Shown piece after piece: positions 42,719-52,264 of a stretch of DNA of 64,000 nucleotides; positions within the stretch are counted from its first letter, which is position 1, and the number at the start of each line of letters is the position of its first letter. The DNA lies in contig NZ_CP139348.1 in assembly GCF_038561965.1 (NCBI RefSeq), positions 62,001-126,000 of the forward strand. The letters run 5' to 3'. Position numbers and translations under genes: made by a program. The notes beneath the pieces were generated by a model. That model saw only the letters and a list, made by a program, of their open reading frames with translations, was not told the DNA's origin and did not search any database. The stretch comes from Stutzerimonas stutzeri. GTDB lineage: Bacteria > Pseudomonadota > Gammaproteobacteria > Pseudomonadales > Pseudomonadaceae.

Positions 42719-43587
42719 GCGTCTTCACCCGCCAGTTTGAACAGGTACTGGCCGTAACCGGTCTTGCCCAAGGCATCGGCGCGGCGCAGTAGCTGCTCGC
42801 GGTCGATCCACTTGTTCTGGTAGGCGATCTCTTCCAGACAGGCGACCTTGAGACCTTGGCGGTGCTCGATGGTCTGCACGTACTGCGAGGCTTCGAGCAG
42901 GCTGTCGTGAGTGCCGGTATCCAGCCAGGCGAAGCCACGGCCGAAGCGTTCGACATTGAGATCGCCGCGCTCGAGATAGGCCATGTTGACGTCGGTGATC
43001 TCCAGCTCGCCGCGTGGCGACGGCTTGATCGACTTGGCGATCTCGATCACGTCATTGTCATAGAAATACAGGCCGGTCACCGCGTAACTGGACTTGGGCT
43101 TCTTCGGTTTTTCCTCGATAGACAGGGCTTTGCCGGTCTCGTCGAAGTCAATCACGCCGAAGCGCTCCGGGTCCTTGACCCAATAGCCGAACACCGTGGC
43201 GCCGCTTGGCTGTGCCGCGGCACGCTGCAGCTTCTCGGTGAAGTGCTGGCCGTGGAAGATGTTGTCGCCGAGGATCAGGCACACCGAGTCGTCACCGATG
43301 AACTCTTCACCAATCAGGAACGCCTGGGCCAGGCCGTCCGGAGAGGGCTGCTCGGCATAGGTGAAGTTGACGCCGAACTGGCTGCCATCACCCAGCAGGT
43401 TCCGGTACTGCGGCAGATCCTGCGGGGTGGAGATCAGCAGAATGTCGCGGATACCGGCGAGCATCAGTACCGAAATCGGGTAGTAGGCCATCGGCTTGTC
43501 GTAGATCGGCAGCAGCTGCTTGGATACGCCAAGGGTGATGGGATGCAGACGAGTGCCGGAGCCTCCGGCGAGGATGATTCCTTTCAT
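42715..43587 (-). CDS. rmlA: Glucose-1-phosphate thymidylyltransferase
   Basis: RmlA joins glucose-1-phosphate and dTTP to form dTDP-glucose, the first step to dTDP-L-rhamnose. The 290 residues have the nucleotide-binding LAGGSGTRLHPIT, the LGDNIFHG motif and the metal Asp in WLDTGTHDSLLEA. The ATG at 43587 overlaps the rmlB stop by 4 bp; further upstream frame is rejected. Confidence 0.97.
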   Translation of the reverse strand: MKGIILAGGSGTRLHPITLGVSKQLLPIYDKPMAYYPISVLMLAGIRDILLISTPQDLPQYRNLLGDGSQFGVNFTYAEQPSPDGLAQAFLIGEEFIGDDSVCLILGDNIFHGQHFTEKLQRAAAQPSGATVFGYWVKDPERFGVIDFDETGKALSIEEKPKKPKSSYAVTGLYFYDNDVIEIAKSIKPSPRGELEITDVNMAYLERGDLNVERFGRGFAWLDTGTHDSLLEASQYVQTIEHRQGLKVACLEEIAYQNKWIDREQLLRRADALGKTGYGQYLFKLAGEDA

Positions 43588-44654
43588 GCGTTCTCCAGTG
43601 CGCCAAGGCGCTCGCGTTGATAGCTGCCGTCCTGAACGCGACGGCACCATTCGAGATTGTCCAGATACCACTGCACGGTCTTGCGCAGGCCGGTCTGGAA
43701 GGTTTCCTGCGGCACCCAGCCGAGCTCGCGTTCGATCTTGCTGGCGTCGATGGCGTAGCGCAGGTCGTGGCCCGGGCGATCCTTGACGAAGGTGATCAGC
43801 TCTTCATAGTGCGTCAGGCCGGCCGGTTTGCTCGGTGCCAGCTCTTCGAGCAGCGCGCAGATACCGCGCACCACCTCGATGTTCTTCTGCTCGTTGTGGC
43901 CGCCGATGTTGTAGGTCTCACCGACCTTGCCTTCGCTGACCACCTTGAACAGTGCGCGGGCATGGTCTTCGACAAACAGCCAATCACGCACCTGGGTGCC
44001 GTTGCCGTAAATGGGCAGCGGCTTGCCGTCCAGCGCATTGAGGATCACCAGCGGGATCAGCTTCTCGGGGAAGTGATAAGGGCCGTAGTTGTTCGAGCAG
44101 TTGGTGATCAGCACCGGCAGCCCGTAGGTACGCTGCCAGGCACGGACCAGGTGATCCGATGACGCCTTGCTCGCCGAGTAGGGCGAGCTGGGTGCGTAAG
44201 GCGTGGTTTCGGTGAACAGATCGTCGAAACCGTGCAAGTCGCCATACACCTCGTCGGTGGAGATGTGATGGAAACGGAACGCCTCGCGGCGCTCGGCCGG
44301 CAGGCTTTGCCAGTAAGCGCGGGTGGCCTCCAGCAGCTGATAGGTGCCGACGATGTTGGTCTGGATGAACTCGGCCGGACCATCGATGGAGCGGTCCACG
44401 TGAGATTCGGCGGCCAGATGCATGATGGCGTCCGGCTGAAACTCCAACAGCGCCTCGCTGACCCGCTCACGATCGGCGATGTCGGCCTGGAGGAACTGAT
44501 AGCGCGGGTTGTCTTCCACGGTTGCCAGCGACTCGAGGTTGCCGGCGTAGGTCAGTTTGTCCAGGTTGAGCACGCTGTGCTCGGTATCGAGGATGAGGTG
44601 GCGGATCAGTGCGGAGCCGATGAATCCGGCACCGCCAGTAACGAGAATGCGCAT
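43584..44654 (-). CDS. rmlB: dTDP-glucose 4,6-dehydratase
   Basis: A 356-residue short-chain dehydrogenase-type enzyme that converts dTDP-glucose to its 4-keto-6-deoxy form. It shows the NAD motif GGAGFIGSAL, HLAAESHVDRSI, STDEVYGD and the catalytic YSASKASSDH. It is the first gene of rmlBACD; AAGGAAG lies about 10 nt before the start. The pathway product feeds lipopolysaccharide core or rhamnolipid synthesis. Confidence 0.97.
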   Translation of the reverse strand: MRILVTGGAGFIGSALIRHLILDTEHSVLNLDKLTYAGNLESLATVEDNPRYQFLQADIADRERVSEALLEFQPDAIMHLAAESHVDRSIDGPAEFIQTNIVGTYQLLEATRAYWQSLPAERREAFRFHHISTDEVYGDLHGFDDLFTETTPYAPSSPYSASKASSDHLVRAWQRTYGLPVLITNCSNNYGPYHFPEKLIPLVILNALDGKPLPIYGNGTQVRDWLFVEDHARALFKVVSEGKVGETYNIGGHNEQKNIEVVRGICALLEELAPSKPAGLTHYEELITFVKDRPGHDLRYAIDASKIERELGWVPQETFQTGLRKTVQWYLDNLEWCRRVQDGSYQRERLGALENA

Positions 44655-44730
44655 AGTGATGAGGCTTCCTTGGCGCGCTGTCGAGCATCAGGCTCTTAGC
44701 ATGTCGGCACGATAGACCGGCCACTGATAC

Positions 44731-44752
44731 AAAAATTCCCGAGCGTTTCGGG
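44731..44752 (-). terminator. Short terminator-like hairpin after the export operon
   Basis: On the minus strand CCCGA-AACGC-TCGGG is followed by AATTTTTG. The 5-bp stem is short but the T-run is good. It lies about 115 bp after the stop codon of the ABC export permease and about 77 bp before rmlB, so it may separate the two operons. Confidence 0.38.
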
Positions 44753-44758
44753 GTCATG

Positions 44759-44776
44759 GGTAACCATATGGTTACC
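44759..44776. promoter_or_regulatory. Perfect 18-bp palindrome before rmlB
   Basis: GGTAACCATATGGTTACC is a perfect palindrome of two 9-bp arms without spacer, in the 213-bp gap between the ABC export operon and rmlB. Perfect palindromes of this length are typical operator sites. The regulator is unknown. Confidence 0.5.
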
Positions 44777-44867
44777 AAGGTAAGCATAGGATGCTGGCGT
44801 CGTGCCACATGACGTCGGCAGGGGGAGGGGGCGCGGCGATGGATGCGTCAGGAAGATTGTGCCGGCG

Positions 44868-45983
44868 CTAGCGCAACGACTGGCGTAGCCGCGACAGCGC
44901 GCCGAGGAAGAACACCGTGCCGATAACAGCCAGGGCAAGCAGCTGCGGCCATATCACCGAGGCGCCGGCGCCTCGGAACAGAATTGCCTGGGCCAGTTCG
45001 ATGAAATGAGTCGTGGGCGCTGCCAGCATGATGTGCTGCACCAGATCGGGCATGCTCTCACGCGGGGTCATGCCGCCCGAAAGGATCTGCAACGGCATCA
45101 ATACCAGGATGATCAGCAGGCCCAGCTGTGGCATCGAGCGCGCCACGGTGCCGAAGAAGATACCCATCGAAGTGGTGGCGAACAGGTGCAACGCTGCGCC
45201 GCCCATGAACAGCAGCAGCGAGCCCTGAATCGGAATCTGCAGCCAGCCCTCGACAATGAAGCGCAGGGCGAATGCGGAGGCCAGCAGTACCACCAGCCCC
45301 ATCGCCCAGACCTTGGCCAGCATGATCTCGAACGGGGTGACCGGCATCACCAGCAGGTGCTCGATGGTGCCGTGTTCGCGCTCGCGGATCAGCGCTGCAC
45401 CGGTGAGGATGATCGAAAGCATGGTGATCTGGTTGATCACCTCGTTGACGGCACCGAACCAGGACCGGGTCAGGTTGGGGTTGAAGGCGGTGCGCACCAC
45501 CGCCTCGACCGGCAGTGCGGTGTTGGCGCGATAGCGCTGCACGAAGGCGCTGACCTCGTCGTTGATGATCTGCTGGATATGCCCGGCACCGGTGAACGCC
45601 TGGCTGACCTGCGTCGCGTCGACGTTTAGCTGAATGGTCGGGTTGCGGCCAGCGAGCAGGTCCTTCTGGAAACCCGGGGGGATGTTCAGCGTGAAGGTAT
45701 ACAGGCCTGCGTCCATTCCGCTGTCCATCTGCCGCAGGTCAATGGGCACCGGTGGCAGGAAATACGGCAGCTGAAAGGCGTTGAGAATGCGCTGCGATGC
45801 CTGCGACTGGTCTTCGTCCACTACCCCGAGGGTTGCCCGGTGGGGCGCCTCGGGCAATGCGGTGGCGGCGGTGTAGATCGCCAGAGTGAAGGCGTAGACG
45901 ATCAGCACCAGCAGCGCCGGGTCGCGATACAGGCTGCGCAGTTCCTTGAGGCCGAGCTGGAAGACGTTGCCAAGTGTACGCAT
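44868..45983 (-). CDS. ABC-2 type export permease (YhhJ-like)
   Basis: A 371-residue membrane protein with an N-terminal helix (about 24-44), a long periplasmic part (about 45-170) and a C-terminal block of five or six helices, the usual ABC-2 layout. The segment REREHGTIEHLLVMPVTPFEIMLAK is characteristic. It begins 1 bp after the stop codon of the RbbA-like gene, so it forms one complex with that fused ATPase/permease and the HlyD-type protein. Confidence 0.9.
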   Translation of the reverse strand: MRTLGNVFQLGLKELRSLYRDPALLVLIVYAFTLAIYTAATALPEAPHRATLGVVDEDQSQASQRILNAFQLPYFLPPVPIDLRQMDSGMDAGLYTFTLNIPPGFQKDLLAGRNPTIQLNVDATQVSQAFTGAGHIQQIINDEVSAFVQRYRANTALPVEAVVRTAFNPNLTRSWFGAVNEVINQITMLSIILTGAALIREREHGTIEHLLVMPVTPFEIMLAKVWAMGLVVLLASAFALRFIVEGWLQIPIQGSLLLFMGGAALHLFATTSMGIFFGTVARSMPQLGLLIILVLMPLQILSGGMTPRESMPDLVQHIMLAAPTTHFIELAQAILFRGAGASVIWPQLLALAVIGTVFFLGALSRLRQSLR

Positions 45984-45984
45984 G

Positions 45985-48726
45985 TCATTTTTCCTGCTTG
46001 CGCAGACCGGCGACGCTGAGCAGGGTCAGCAGCGGAATCGCCAGCAGCAAGGGGATGAAGTACCAATAGAGGTCGGCCATGCCCAGCGCCTTGGAGAACA
46101 CCCCGCGGCTGATGACCAGGAAGTGGCTGGTCGGGTAGATCTGGCCGAGCAAAGCGCTAACGCCTTCCAGCGCCGAAACGGGGTGGGTGAGCCCGGAGAA
46201 CTGTACGGCCGGCAGCAGGGTAGCGATGGCCGTGCCGAAGATCGCCGCGATCTGACTGTTGAGAACCGACGACATCAACAGACCCAAGCCGGTGGCGCAG
46301 GTGACGTAAAGCAGCGCTCCCAGCACCAGGGTGAACAGGCTGCCCTTGATCGGAATGCCGAAGACGAAAACCGCTAATAGCACCAGCGTGGCGAAATTGA
46401 TCATGCCCAGCGCGATATAGGGCAGCTGCTTGCCGATGAGGAACTCCAGGCGGGTGACTGGCGTGACATAGAAGTTGGTGATCGAACCCAGCTCCTTCTC
46501 ACGTACCACGCCGAGCGCCGTCAGCATGGCCGGAATCATCATCAGCAGGATCGGAATCATTGCCGGGACCATGGCCGGGAGGCTCTGCACGTCGGGGTTG
46601 TAGCGATAACGGATCGCCACATTGGCCAGCGCTCGACCGTCTACACCCGCGCTACGTGCGAGGTCCTGCAGGTAGCTCATGTGCAGCCCCTGCACGTAAC
46701 CTTTGATGGTATCGGCGCGCATCGGCATGGCGCCGTCGATCCAGAACGCGACCTGTGGCACGGCACCGCGTTTCAGGTCGCGGCCGAAGTTGGGCGGAAT
46801 CTCGATGGCCAGGGCGATATCACCGCTGCGCATGCGCCGGTCGAGATCCGCAGGGCTGGTCAATGGCGTCTTCTCGATGAAGTAGCGTGAGCCGGCGATG
46901 TTCAGTGCATACGCCTGGCTGGCCGTGGTCTGGTCGCGGTCGAGCACGGCGTAGGTCAGGTCCTCGACGTCCATGCTGATGCCGTAGCCCATGATGAACA
47001 TCAGTACCACCGTGCCGAGCATGGCCAGCGTCGCGCGGATCGGGTCGCGGCGCAGTTCCATGGATTCGCGGCGGGTGTAGCTGAGCAGGCGGCGCAGGCT
47101 GAATCGCGCCTGCAGTTCGCCACTGCTCTTGAACTCGGCCGGTCGAACGCTATTGCTGTTCACCAGAGGCTGCGTTGCCTTCGCCGCGCCTTCAGCCATG
47201 GCGTCCTCAAGGTAGGCGATGAACGTGGCTTCCAGCGTCGGCAGCCCACGTTTATCTATCAGCCCTTGCGGTGTGTCGCTGTCCAGTACCCGCCCGGCAT
47301 GCATCAGCGAAATGCGGTCGCAGCGCAGCGCTTCGTTCATGAAGTGGGTGGAAATGAAGATGGTCACGCCGTCCTCGCGTGAAAGTTGCACCAGCAACTC
47401 CCAGAAGCCGTCGCGAGCCACCGGGTCGACGCCCGATGTCGGCTCGTCGAGAATCAGCATCTCCGGCGCGTGAATCACCGCCACTGCCAGCGACAGGCGC
47501 TGACGAACGCCCAGCGGCAAGGCTTCCGGCAGGCTGTCGGCTTCCTCGACCAGCTCGAAGCGTTCGAGCATTTCGCGTATGCGCGGCTCGCGGTGTTCGG
47601 TCGGCAGGTGGAACAGCCGCGCATGCAGGTCGAGGTTCTGGCGCACGGTCAGTTCGCTGTACAGCGAGAAGGCCTGGGACATGTAACCGACGCGCTGACG
47701 GGTCTGCAGGTCGTGCGGGTCGACCGGCTTGCCGAACAGCAGGGCTTGGCCCTCGCTGGCCGGCAGCAGGCCGGTGAGCATCTTCATGGTGGTGGTTTTG
47801 CCGCAGCCGTTGGAGCCGAGAAAACCGAATATCTCCCCACGCTCGATGCGCAGGTTGACCCGGTCTACCGCAACGAAGTCGCCAAAACGCATGGTCAGGT
47901 CATGGGCTTCGATGGCGATGCTATCGCTGGCCTGGCGCGGCGGGATCTCCAGGGCGCGATGGCGGCGCCTTTTCTCTTCTGGCAGCAAGCGAATGAAGGC
48001 TTCTTCCAGGCTCTCGCTATCGGTGCGCGCCAGCAGCTCGGCCGGCGTACCGGTGGCCAGTACTCGCCCTGCGTCCATGGCCACCAGATGATCGAAGCGC
48101 TGCGCCTCATCCATGTAGGCGGTAGCGACCAGCACGCTCATCTGCGGCCGTTCGGTGCGGATGCGTTCGATCAGTTCCCAGAATTGCGCCCGGGACAACG
48201 GGTCGACGCCGGTGGTGGGCTCGTCGAGGATCAGCAAATCGGGATCATGGATCAGTGCGCAGCATAGGCCGAGCTTCTGCTTCATACCGCCGGACAGCTT
48301 GCCGGCCGGGCGCTCGACGAACGGCGCCAGGCCCGTACTGCGGGTCAGCTCGGCGATGCGCCAATGGCGTTCTTCGGCGCCCTGGCCGAACAGGCGGCCG
48401 AAGAACTCCAGGTTCTCGAAAACCGTGAGTGTCGGATACAGGTTCTTGCCCAGCCCCTGGGGCATGTAGGCGATGCGCGGGCACACGGCGCGGCGGTGAC
48501 CGGCATCGCCCATGTCACCTTCGAGCACCTGTACGCGGCCCTGCTGCAGCTTGCGCGCACCAGCGATCAGCGCCAGCAGGCTGGATTTACCAACCCCGTC
48601 CGGGCCGATCAAGCCGACCATGCAGCGCGCCGGCAGTGCCAGGCTGAGGTCGTCCAGCGCGCGTGACTTGCCGTACTGCAGGCTGACGCCATCGATCTGC
48701 GCCACCGGCGCGAGCGGCTGGCTCAT
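45985..48726 (-). CDS. rbbA: RbbA-like fused ABC ATPase (two domains) and permease
   Basis: A 913-residue protein with two ATPase domains followed by an ABC-2 permease, as in E. coli RbbA/YhiH. The first ATPase has GPDGVGKSSLL and signature LSGGMKQKLGL. The second has GSNGCGKTTTM and DEPTSGVDP, but its signature reads LPLGVRQRLSL in place of LSGGQ. The membrane part starts near residue 570. E. coli RbbA was described as a ribosome-associated ATPase; the operon with HlyD and a second permease points to export. ATG at 48726 overlaps the HlyD stop codon by 4 bp. Confidence 0.9.
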   Translation of the reverse strand: MSQPLAPVAQIDGVSLQYGKSRALDDLSLALPARCMVGLIGPDGVGKSSLLALIAGARKLQQGRVQVLEGDMGDAGHRRAVCPRIAYMPQGLGKNLYPTLTVFENLEFFGRLFGQGAEERHWRIAELTRSTGLAPFVERPAGKLSGGMKQKLGLCCALIHDPDLLILDEPTTGVDPLSRAQFWELIERIRTERPQMSVLVATAYMDEAQRFDHLVAMDAGRVLATGTPAELLARTDSESLEEAFIRLLPEEKRRRHRALEIPPRQASDSIAIEAHDLTMRFGDFVAVDRVNLRIERGEIFGFLGSNGCGKTTTMKMLTGLLPASEGQALLFGKPVDPHDLQTRQRVGYMSQAFSLYSELTVRQNLDLHARLFHLPTEHREPRIREMLERFELVEEADSLPEALPLGVRQRLSLAVAVIHAPEMLILDEPTSGVDPVARDGFWELLVQLSREDGVTIFISTHFMNEALRCDRISLMHAGRVLDSDTPQGLIDKRGLPTLEATFIAYLEDAMAEGAAKATQPLVNSNSVRPAEFKSSGELQARFSLRRLLSYTRRESMELRRDPIRATLAMLGTVVLMFIMGYGISMDVEDLTYAVLDRDQTTASQAYALNIAGSRYFIEKTPLTSPADLDRRMRSGDIALAIEIPPNFGRDLKRGAVPQVAFWIDGAMPMRADTIKGYVQGLHMSYLQDLARSAGVDGRALANVAIRYRYNPDVQSLPAMVPAMIPILLMMIPAMLTALGVVREKELGSITNFYVTPVTRLEFLIGKQLPYIALGMINFATLVLLAVFVFGIPIKGSLFTLVLGALLYVTCATGLGLLMSSVLNSQIAAIFGTAIATLLPAVQFSGLTHPVSALEGVSALLGQIYPTSHFLVISRGVFSKALGMADLYWYFIPLLLAIPLLTLLSVAGLRKQEK

Positions 48727-49799
48727 GAGCCGACATTGATCTGCAGGTGTACCGGCCACTCGGCATCAGCGTCGAGCTTCAGATAGGCCATGCCGGGCAG
48801 ACCGGTCTTGACCTGCTCCATGTGCTTGCGCAGCAGTTCGGGATCGATCCGGGCCTTGACCCGGAACATGAGCTTCTCGCGCTCGCTCTCGGTCTCCACC
48901 GTTTTCGGCGTGAATTGCGCGACGCTGGCGACGTAGGTGACCTTCGCGGGAATGACGTATTGCGGTACGGCGTCGATCACCAGGCGCACTTCCGCGCCCA
49001 TCGCCACCCGGCCGGCCTGGCGCTCGGGGAGGAAGAAAGTCATGTAGACATCGGCCAGGTCGACCAGATTGAGTAGCTTGCCGCCGGCGCCGAGCACTTC
49101 GCCCGGCTGCGCCACGCGGTATTGCACGCGCGCCACGCGATCGGTTTTCAGCTCGCTGTCGCTGATGTCGGCCTGCAGCCGGACGACGCTGGCCTGTGCT
49201 GCCTCCAGCGCCGACTGCGCTTCGATGACCTGAGACCTGGCGGCTGCGATGCCGGCATCGGCCGACAGTACCTGCGAGCGGGAAGCGGCCAAAGCGGCTT
49301 GCGCGCTCTGCATGGCGGCGAGGTCATCGTCCAGTTGCTGGCGCGGCAAGGCATTGCGCCCGACCAGGGTTTCGGTGCGCTGGTGGCGCTTTTGCGCGGC
49401 GGTCAGCTCGGCACGCCGCTGCAACACCACCGCCTCGGCTGTGGCCTTCTCGCTCTCGCGCTGGGTAACCAGGGCCTGCGCGGTGAGAATGGCGTTCTCT
49501 GCCTGGCGCACCTGGGCACGGGCCTGGTTGAGTTGCGCGTCGAGCACCTCGGTATCCATTCGCGCGATGACCTGGCCCGGCTGGACGAAGTCACCTTCGT
49601 CGACGCTGATCTCGCGAATGCGCCCACCCAGTTTAGTCGCTACGTCGATTTCGGTGGCCTCGATACGCCCGTTGCCGCTGGCGAAGCCTTCCCCCAGGCC
49701 ATCCGTGCGTAGCTCTGACCAAGCCAGCAGGCCGACCACCACGAGCGCTACGAGCCCTAACAGCACGCGGCGAAGATTTTTTTGGGCTGGCGCTTTCAT
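48723..49799 (-). CDS. HlyD-family membrane fusion protein (YhiI-like)
   Basis: A 358-residue periplasmic adaptor with an N-terminal membrane anchor (VLLGLVALVVVGLLAW), a biotinyl/lipoyl-like hairpin domain (GRIREISVDEGDFVQPGQVIARMD) and a long coiled coil (about 85-210). It links the ABC exporter to an outer membrane channel. Of two close ATG codons, 49799 is preferred because AAAGGA lies 6 nt before it, while it directly touches the ATG at 49805. The 115 bp upstream may hold the promoter; no good -10/-35 pair was found. Confidence 0.9.
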   Translation of the reverse strand: MKAPAQKNLRRVLLGLVALVVVGLLAWSELRTDGLGEGFASGNGRIEATEIDVATKLGGRIREISVDEGDFVQPGQVIARMDTEVLDAQLNQARAQVRQAENAILTAQALVTQRESEKATAEAVVLQRRAELTAAQKRHQRTETLVGRNALPRQQLDDDLAAMQSAQAALAASRSQVLSADAGIAAARSQVIEAQSALEAAQASVVRLQADISDSELKTDRVARVQYRVAQPGEVLGAGGKLLNLVDLADVYMTFFLPERQAGRVAMGAEVRLVIDAVPQYVIPAKVTYVASVAQFTPKTVETESEREKLMFRVKARIDPELLRKHMEQVKTGLPGMAYLKLDADAEWPVHLQINVGS

Positions 49800-49914
49800 G
49801 AGCATTCCTTTCGTGAAGCAATAGTTCGCATGCTAAGCGATTGTCATGAAGGTTGCGTTTAGCCTGAGTCAATAAAAGCGCACCTATTGCGTTATCTGAC
49901 CATTTCGCGGCAAT

Positions 49915-50541
49915 TCACTGCACAGGCTGGCTTTTTGCTACCTGTAATACCCAGTTTTGCAGTTGCAGGCTGAGCTGGTCGCTGGCTTGGCCGAACGCTT
50001 CGACCACGCTTTCCAACTGCGCGCTACCACTGGGCTGGAGAATTTCGAAGCGACGGCTGGCGAGGATGCGTTGATCTGCGGCCGATGCCAGCTGCGCGTC
50101 CAGGCGAATCCGCACCTGCGGTTTACCGTCGATGTACTCGCTTTGGAATGCCCGTAAGTCGCTAAACAGCTCCAGTTCGGCGAACAGATTGCTTTCCTCG
50201 CTGCTCACCGCCGTCGGTTGCCCGCTTTGCCTGAACTGCTCGATCAACCGATCGCGCAGCAGGGTCGGTGCCGTATCGCCCCAGCGTGCTCCTTGATAGC
50301 TGCTGATCTGGCTGCCATCGGGCATTACGGCAATACGGGGCCCGGCGAGAATCCTGCTGGCATGTGGCGTATGAATGCGCAGTGCCTGGCGCAACGTACC
50401 GGCGGCCTGGTTCGCTGGAGCCTCGCTGGCCGGCAGCAAAAACACCCGAATCGACTCGGCCTCGGGCAGCAGCGTGCAGGCAGGCAGCGTGCCGAGCAGT
50501 GCTGCGACGGCGAACGAGCGAATCAGCGCAAGACGGCTCAT
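49915..50541 (-). CDS. PqiC/YmbA-like transport auxiliary lipoprotein
   Basis: A 208-residue lipoprotein: signal peptide with lipobox LPAC (Cys22), then a domain typical of ABC-transport auxiliary lipoproteins, with the segment RILAGPRIAVMPDGSQISSYQGARWGDTAPTLLRDRLIEQF. PqiC-type proteins sit under the outer membrane and receive lipids from MCE tunnels. The gene overlaps the MlaD-like gene by 4 bp and is the last gene of the lipid-transport operon. Confidence 0.88.
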   Translation of the reverse strand: MSRLALIRSFAVAALLGTLPACTLLPEAESIRVFLLPASEAPANQAAGTLRQALRIHTPHASRILAGPRIAVMPDGSQISSYQGARWGDTAPTLLRDRLIEQFRQSGQPTAVSSEESNLFAELELFSDLRAFQSEYIDGKPQVRIRLDAQLASAADQRILASRRFEILQPSGSAQLESVVEAFGQASDQLSLQLQNWVLQVAKSQPVQ

Positions 50542-51476
50542 GGGGTGAACTCCTGAATTTTTTCGCGGCCGAGCAAAAAGCCGCTCGGATTGTCTTCGAG
50601 GCGCTGGGTGACGCGACGCAGTGCACCAAGGGTTCCGCGCAACTCGTTGATTGCCGGGCCCAGCTCGCTGAAGCCTTGCAGGCCGTTGTTGAGTGCGCCC
50701 TGATTGCTTGCCAGCAGTTCGTCCAGGCGCGATGTGGCACGCTCCAGCGCAGCCATCGACTCGCTGGCGCTGGTCAATACCTGGCGGCCTTCTCCGTCGA
50801 TCAGGCCGTTGGCATTTCGCGTCAGAAGGCTGATTTCCTCCAGCGCTTTATTAGTCTGCTGGCCTAGCTGGCCGAGTTGGGTAAGCGCCTGGCTAAGATC
50901 ACCACGCTGCTCGGCGAGTACGCTGGTGGCCTGCTCGAGGTTGGCCAGCGTGCGGCCGATATGCCCGGCATTGTCTTCTGAGAGCATCAGATTGGCGCTG
51001 CGCAGCAGGTTGTTGATGTTGGTCATCAAGTCTTCGCCGTTCTCCAGCAGCGCGCTCAGCGGCGATGGGTCGGCGATGATCAGCGGCGGTTCGCCACGCG
51101 TGCCTTCCAGCGGTGAGCTCTGCGGCGTGCCGCTGTGCAGCTGGATGATCATGCTGCCGGTGATGTTGGCCAAGGCCAGGCGGGCACGGGTGTCCTGCTT
51201 GATCGGCGTGCCGGAGTAAACGCGGATGCGCGCGCGGACCATGCGCGGGTCGTCCGGCTCGAGCCATAGCGCTTCGACGTCGCCGACCTTGATGCCGCTG
51301 TACTCCACCGAGCTGCCATTGGACAGGCCGCTGACCGCGCGATTGAAGCTGATCTCGTAGTAGTTGTACTCGCGATCCATGCTCGACTTGCCCAGCCAGA
51401 GGGCGAACAGCAAGGCGCCGCCGACTGCCAGGACGGTGAACAGGCCGATCAGCACGTGATGGGCACGGGTTTCCAT
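50538..51476 (-). CDS. MlaD-family (MCE) lipid-binding protein
   Basis: A 312-residue MCE protein with an N-terminal anchor (HHVLIGLFTVLAVGGALLFALWL), one MCE domain (about 40-120, SNGSSVEYSGIKVGDVEALWL) and a long helical C-terminal part. It should form a hexameric ring in the periplasm that moves phospholipids between membranes. The ATG at 51476 lies 2 bp after the ATPase gene; longer frames are rejected because the anchor would be internal. Confidence 0.92.
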   Translation of the reverse strand: METRAHHVLIGLFTVLAVGGALLFALWLGKSSMDREYNYYEISFNRAVSGLSNGSSVEYSGIKVGDVEALWLEPDDPRMVRARIRVYSGTPIKQDTRARLALANITGSMIIQLHSGTPQSSPLEGTRGEPPLIIADPSPLSALLENGEDLMTNINNLLRSANLMLSEDNAGHIGRTLANLEQATSVLAEQRGDLSQALTQLGQLGQQTNKALEEISLLTRNANGLIDGEGRQVLTSASESMAALERATSRLDELLASNQGALNNGLQGFSELGPAINELRGTLGALRRVTQRLEDNPSGFLLGREKIQEFTP

Positions 51477-51478
51477 TT

Positions 51479-52264
51479 TCAGTTCTCCAGCAAATCGGCG
51501 GCTTGTTGTGCCGCCCGGCCGCGCGGGCCGTGGAAGTAGTCGCGGATCCAGGCATCGTCGGTGGCTTCCACCACGTCCAGGCGGTCGGCCACCAGCACTC
51601 GCTTGCGTGACAGCACCGCGACCCGGTCGCAAATGGTGTAGAGCGTATCGAGATCGTGCGTCACCAGAAACACGCTCAGGCCCAAGGCATCGCGCAGGGT
51701 CAGGATCAGTTGATCGAATGCCGCTGCACCAATGGGGTCGAGCCCCGCAGTGGGCTCGTCGAGAAACAGCACTTCAGGGTCCAGTGCCAGTGCACGGGCC
51801 AGGGCGGCACGCTTGACCATGCCGCCGGAGAGCTCGTCGGGGTACTTGCAGGCGGCATCTGGCGGCAATCCGGCCAGCGCCAGCTTCAGGCGGGCCAGGT
51901 GCTCGGCATCCTTGCGCTCGAGGCCGGCGTGCTCGATTAGGGACAGGGCAACGTTCTCCTGCAGATTCAGCGAGGTGAACAGCGCGCCGCGCTGAAACAG
52001 TACACCGAAGCGTCGCTCCACCTGTGAGCGGCGCTCGGCCGGCAGTTCCAGCAGATTCTCGCCAAACACCGTCACGCTGCCGGCATTCGGCCGCCGCAGG
52101 CCGACAATACTGCGCAGCAGCACGGACTTGCCGGTTCCTGAGCCGCCTACCACCCCGAGAATCTCGCCGCGGCGGATGTCCAGGTCGAGGTTCTCGTGCA
52201 CGGTCTGGCTGCCAAAGCGATTGACCAGTCCACGTACCTGGATCAGCGCGTCGTCGCCCTTCAC
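51479..52264 (-). CDS. MlaF-like ABC ATPase, GTG start
   Basis: A 261-residue ATPase with Walker A GGSGTGKSVLL, signature LSGGMVKRAALARAL, Walker B LFLDEPTAGLDP and switch His VTHDLDTLY. The start is GTG at 52264: it overlaps the MlaE stop codon (GTGA) and has GGAG 8 nt before it. It powers the MCE transporter. Confidence 0.92.
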   Translation of the reverse strand: MKGDDALIQVRGLVNRFGSQTVHENLDLDIRRGEILGVVGGSGTGKSVLLRSIVGLRRPNAGSVTVFGENLLELPAERRSQVERRFGVLFQRGALFTSLNLQENVALSLIEHAGLERKDAEHLARLKLALAGLPPDAACKYPDELSGGMVKRAALARALALDPEVLFLDEPTAGLDPIGAAAFDQLILTLRDALGLSVFLVTHDLDTLYTICDRVAVLSRKRVLVADRLDVVEATDDAWIRDYFHGPRGRAAQQAADLLEN

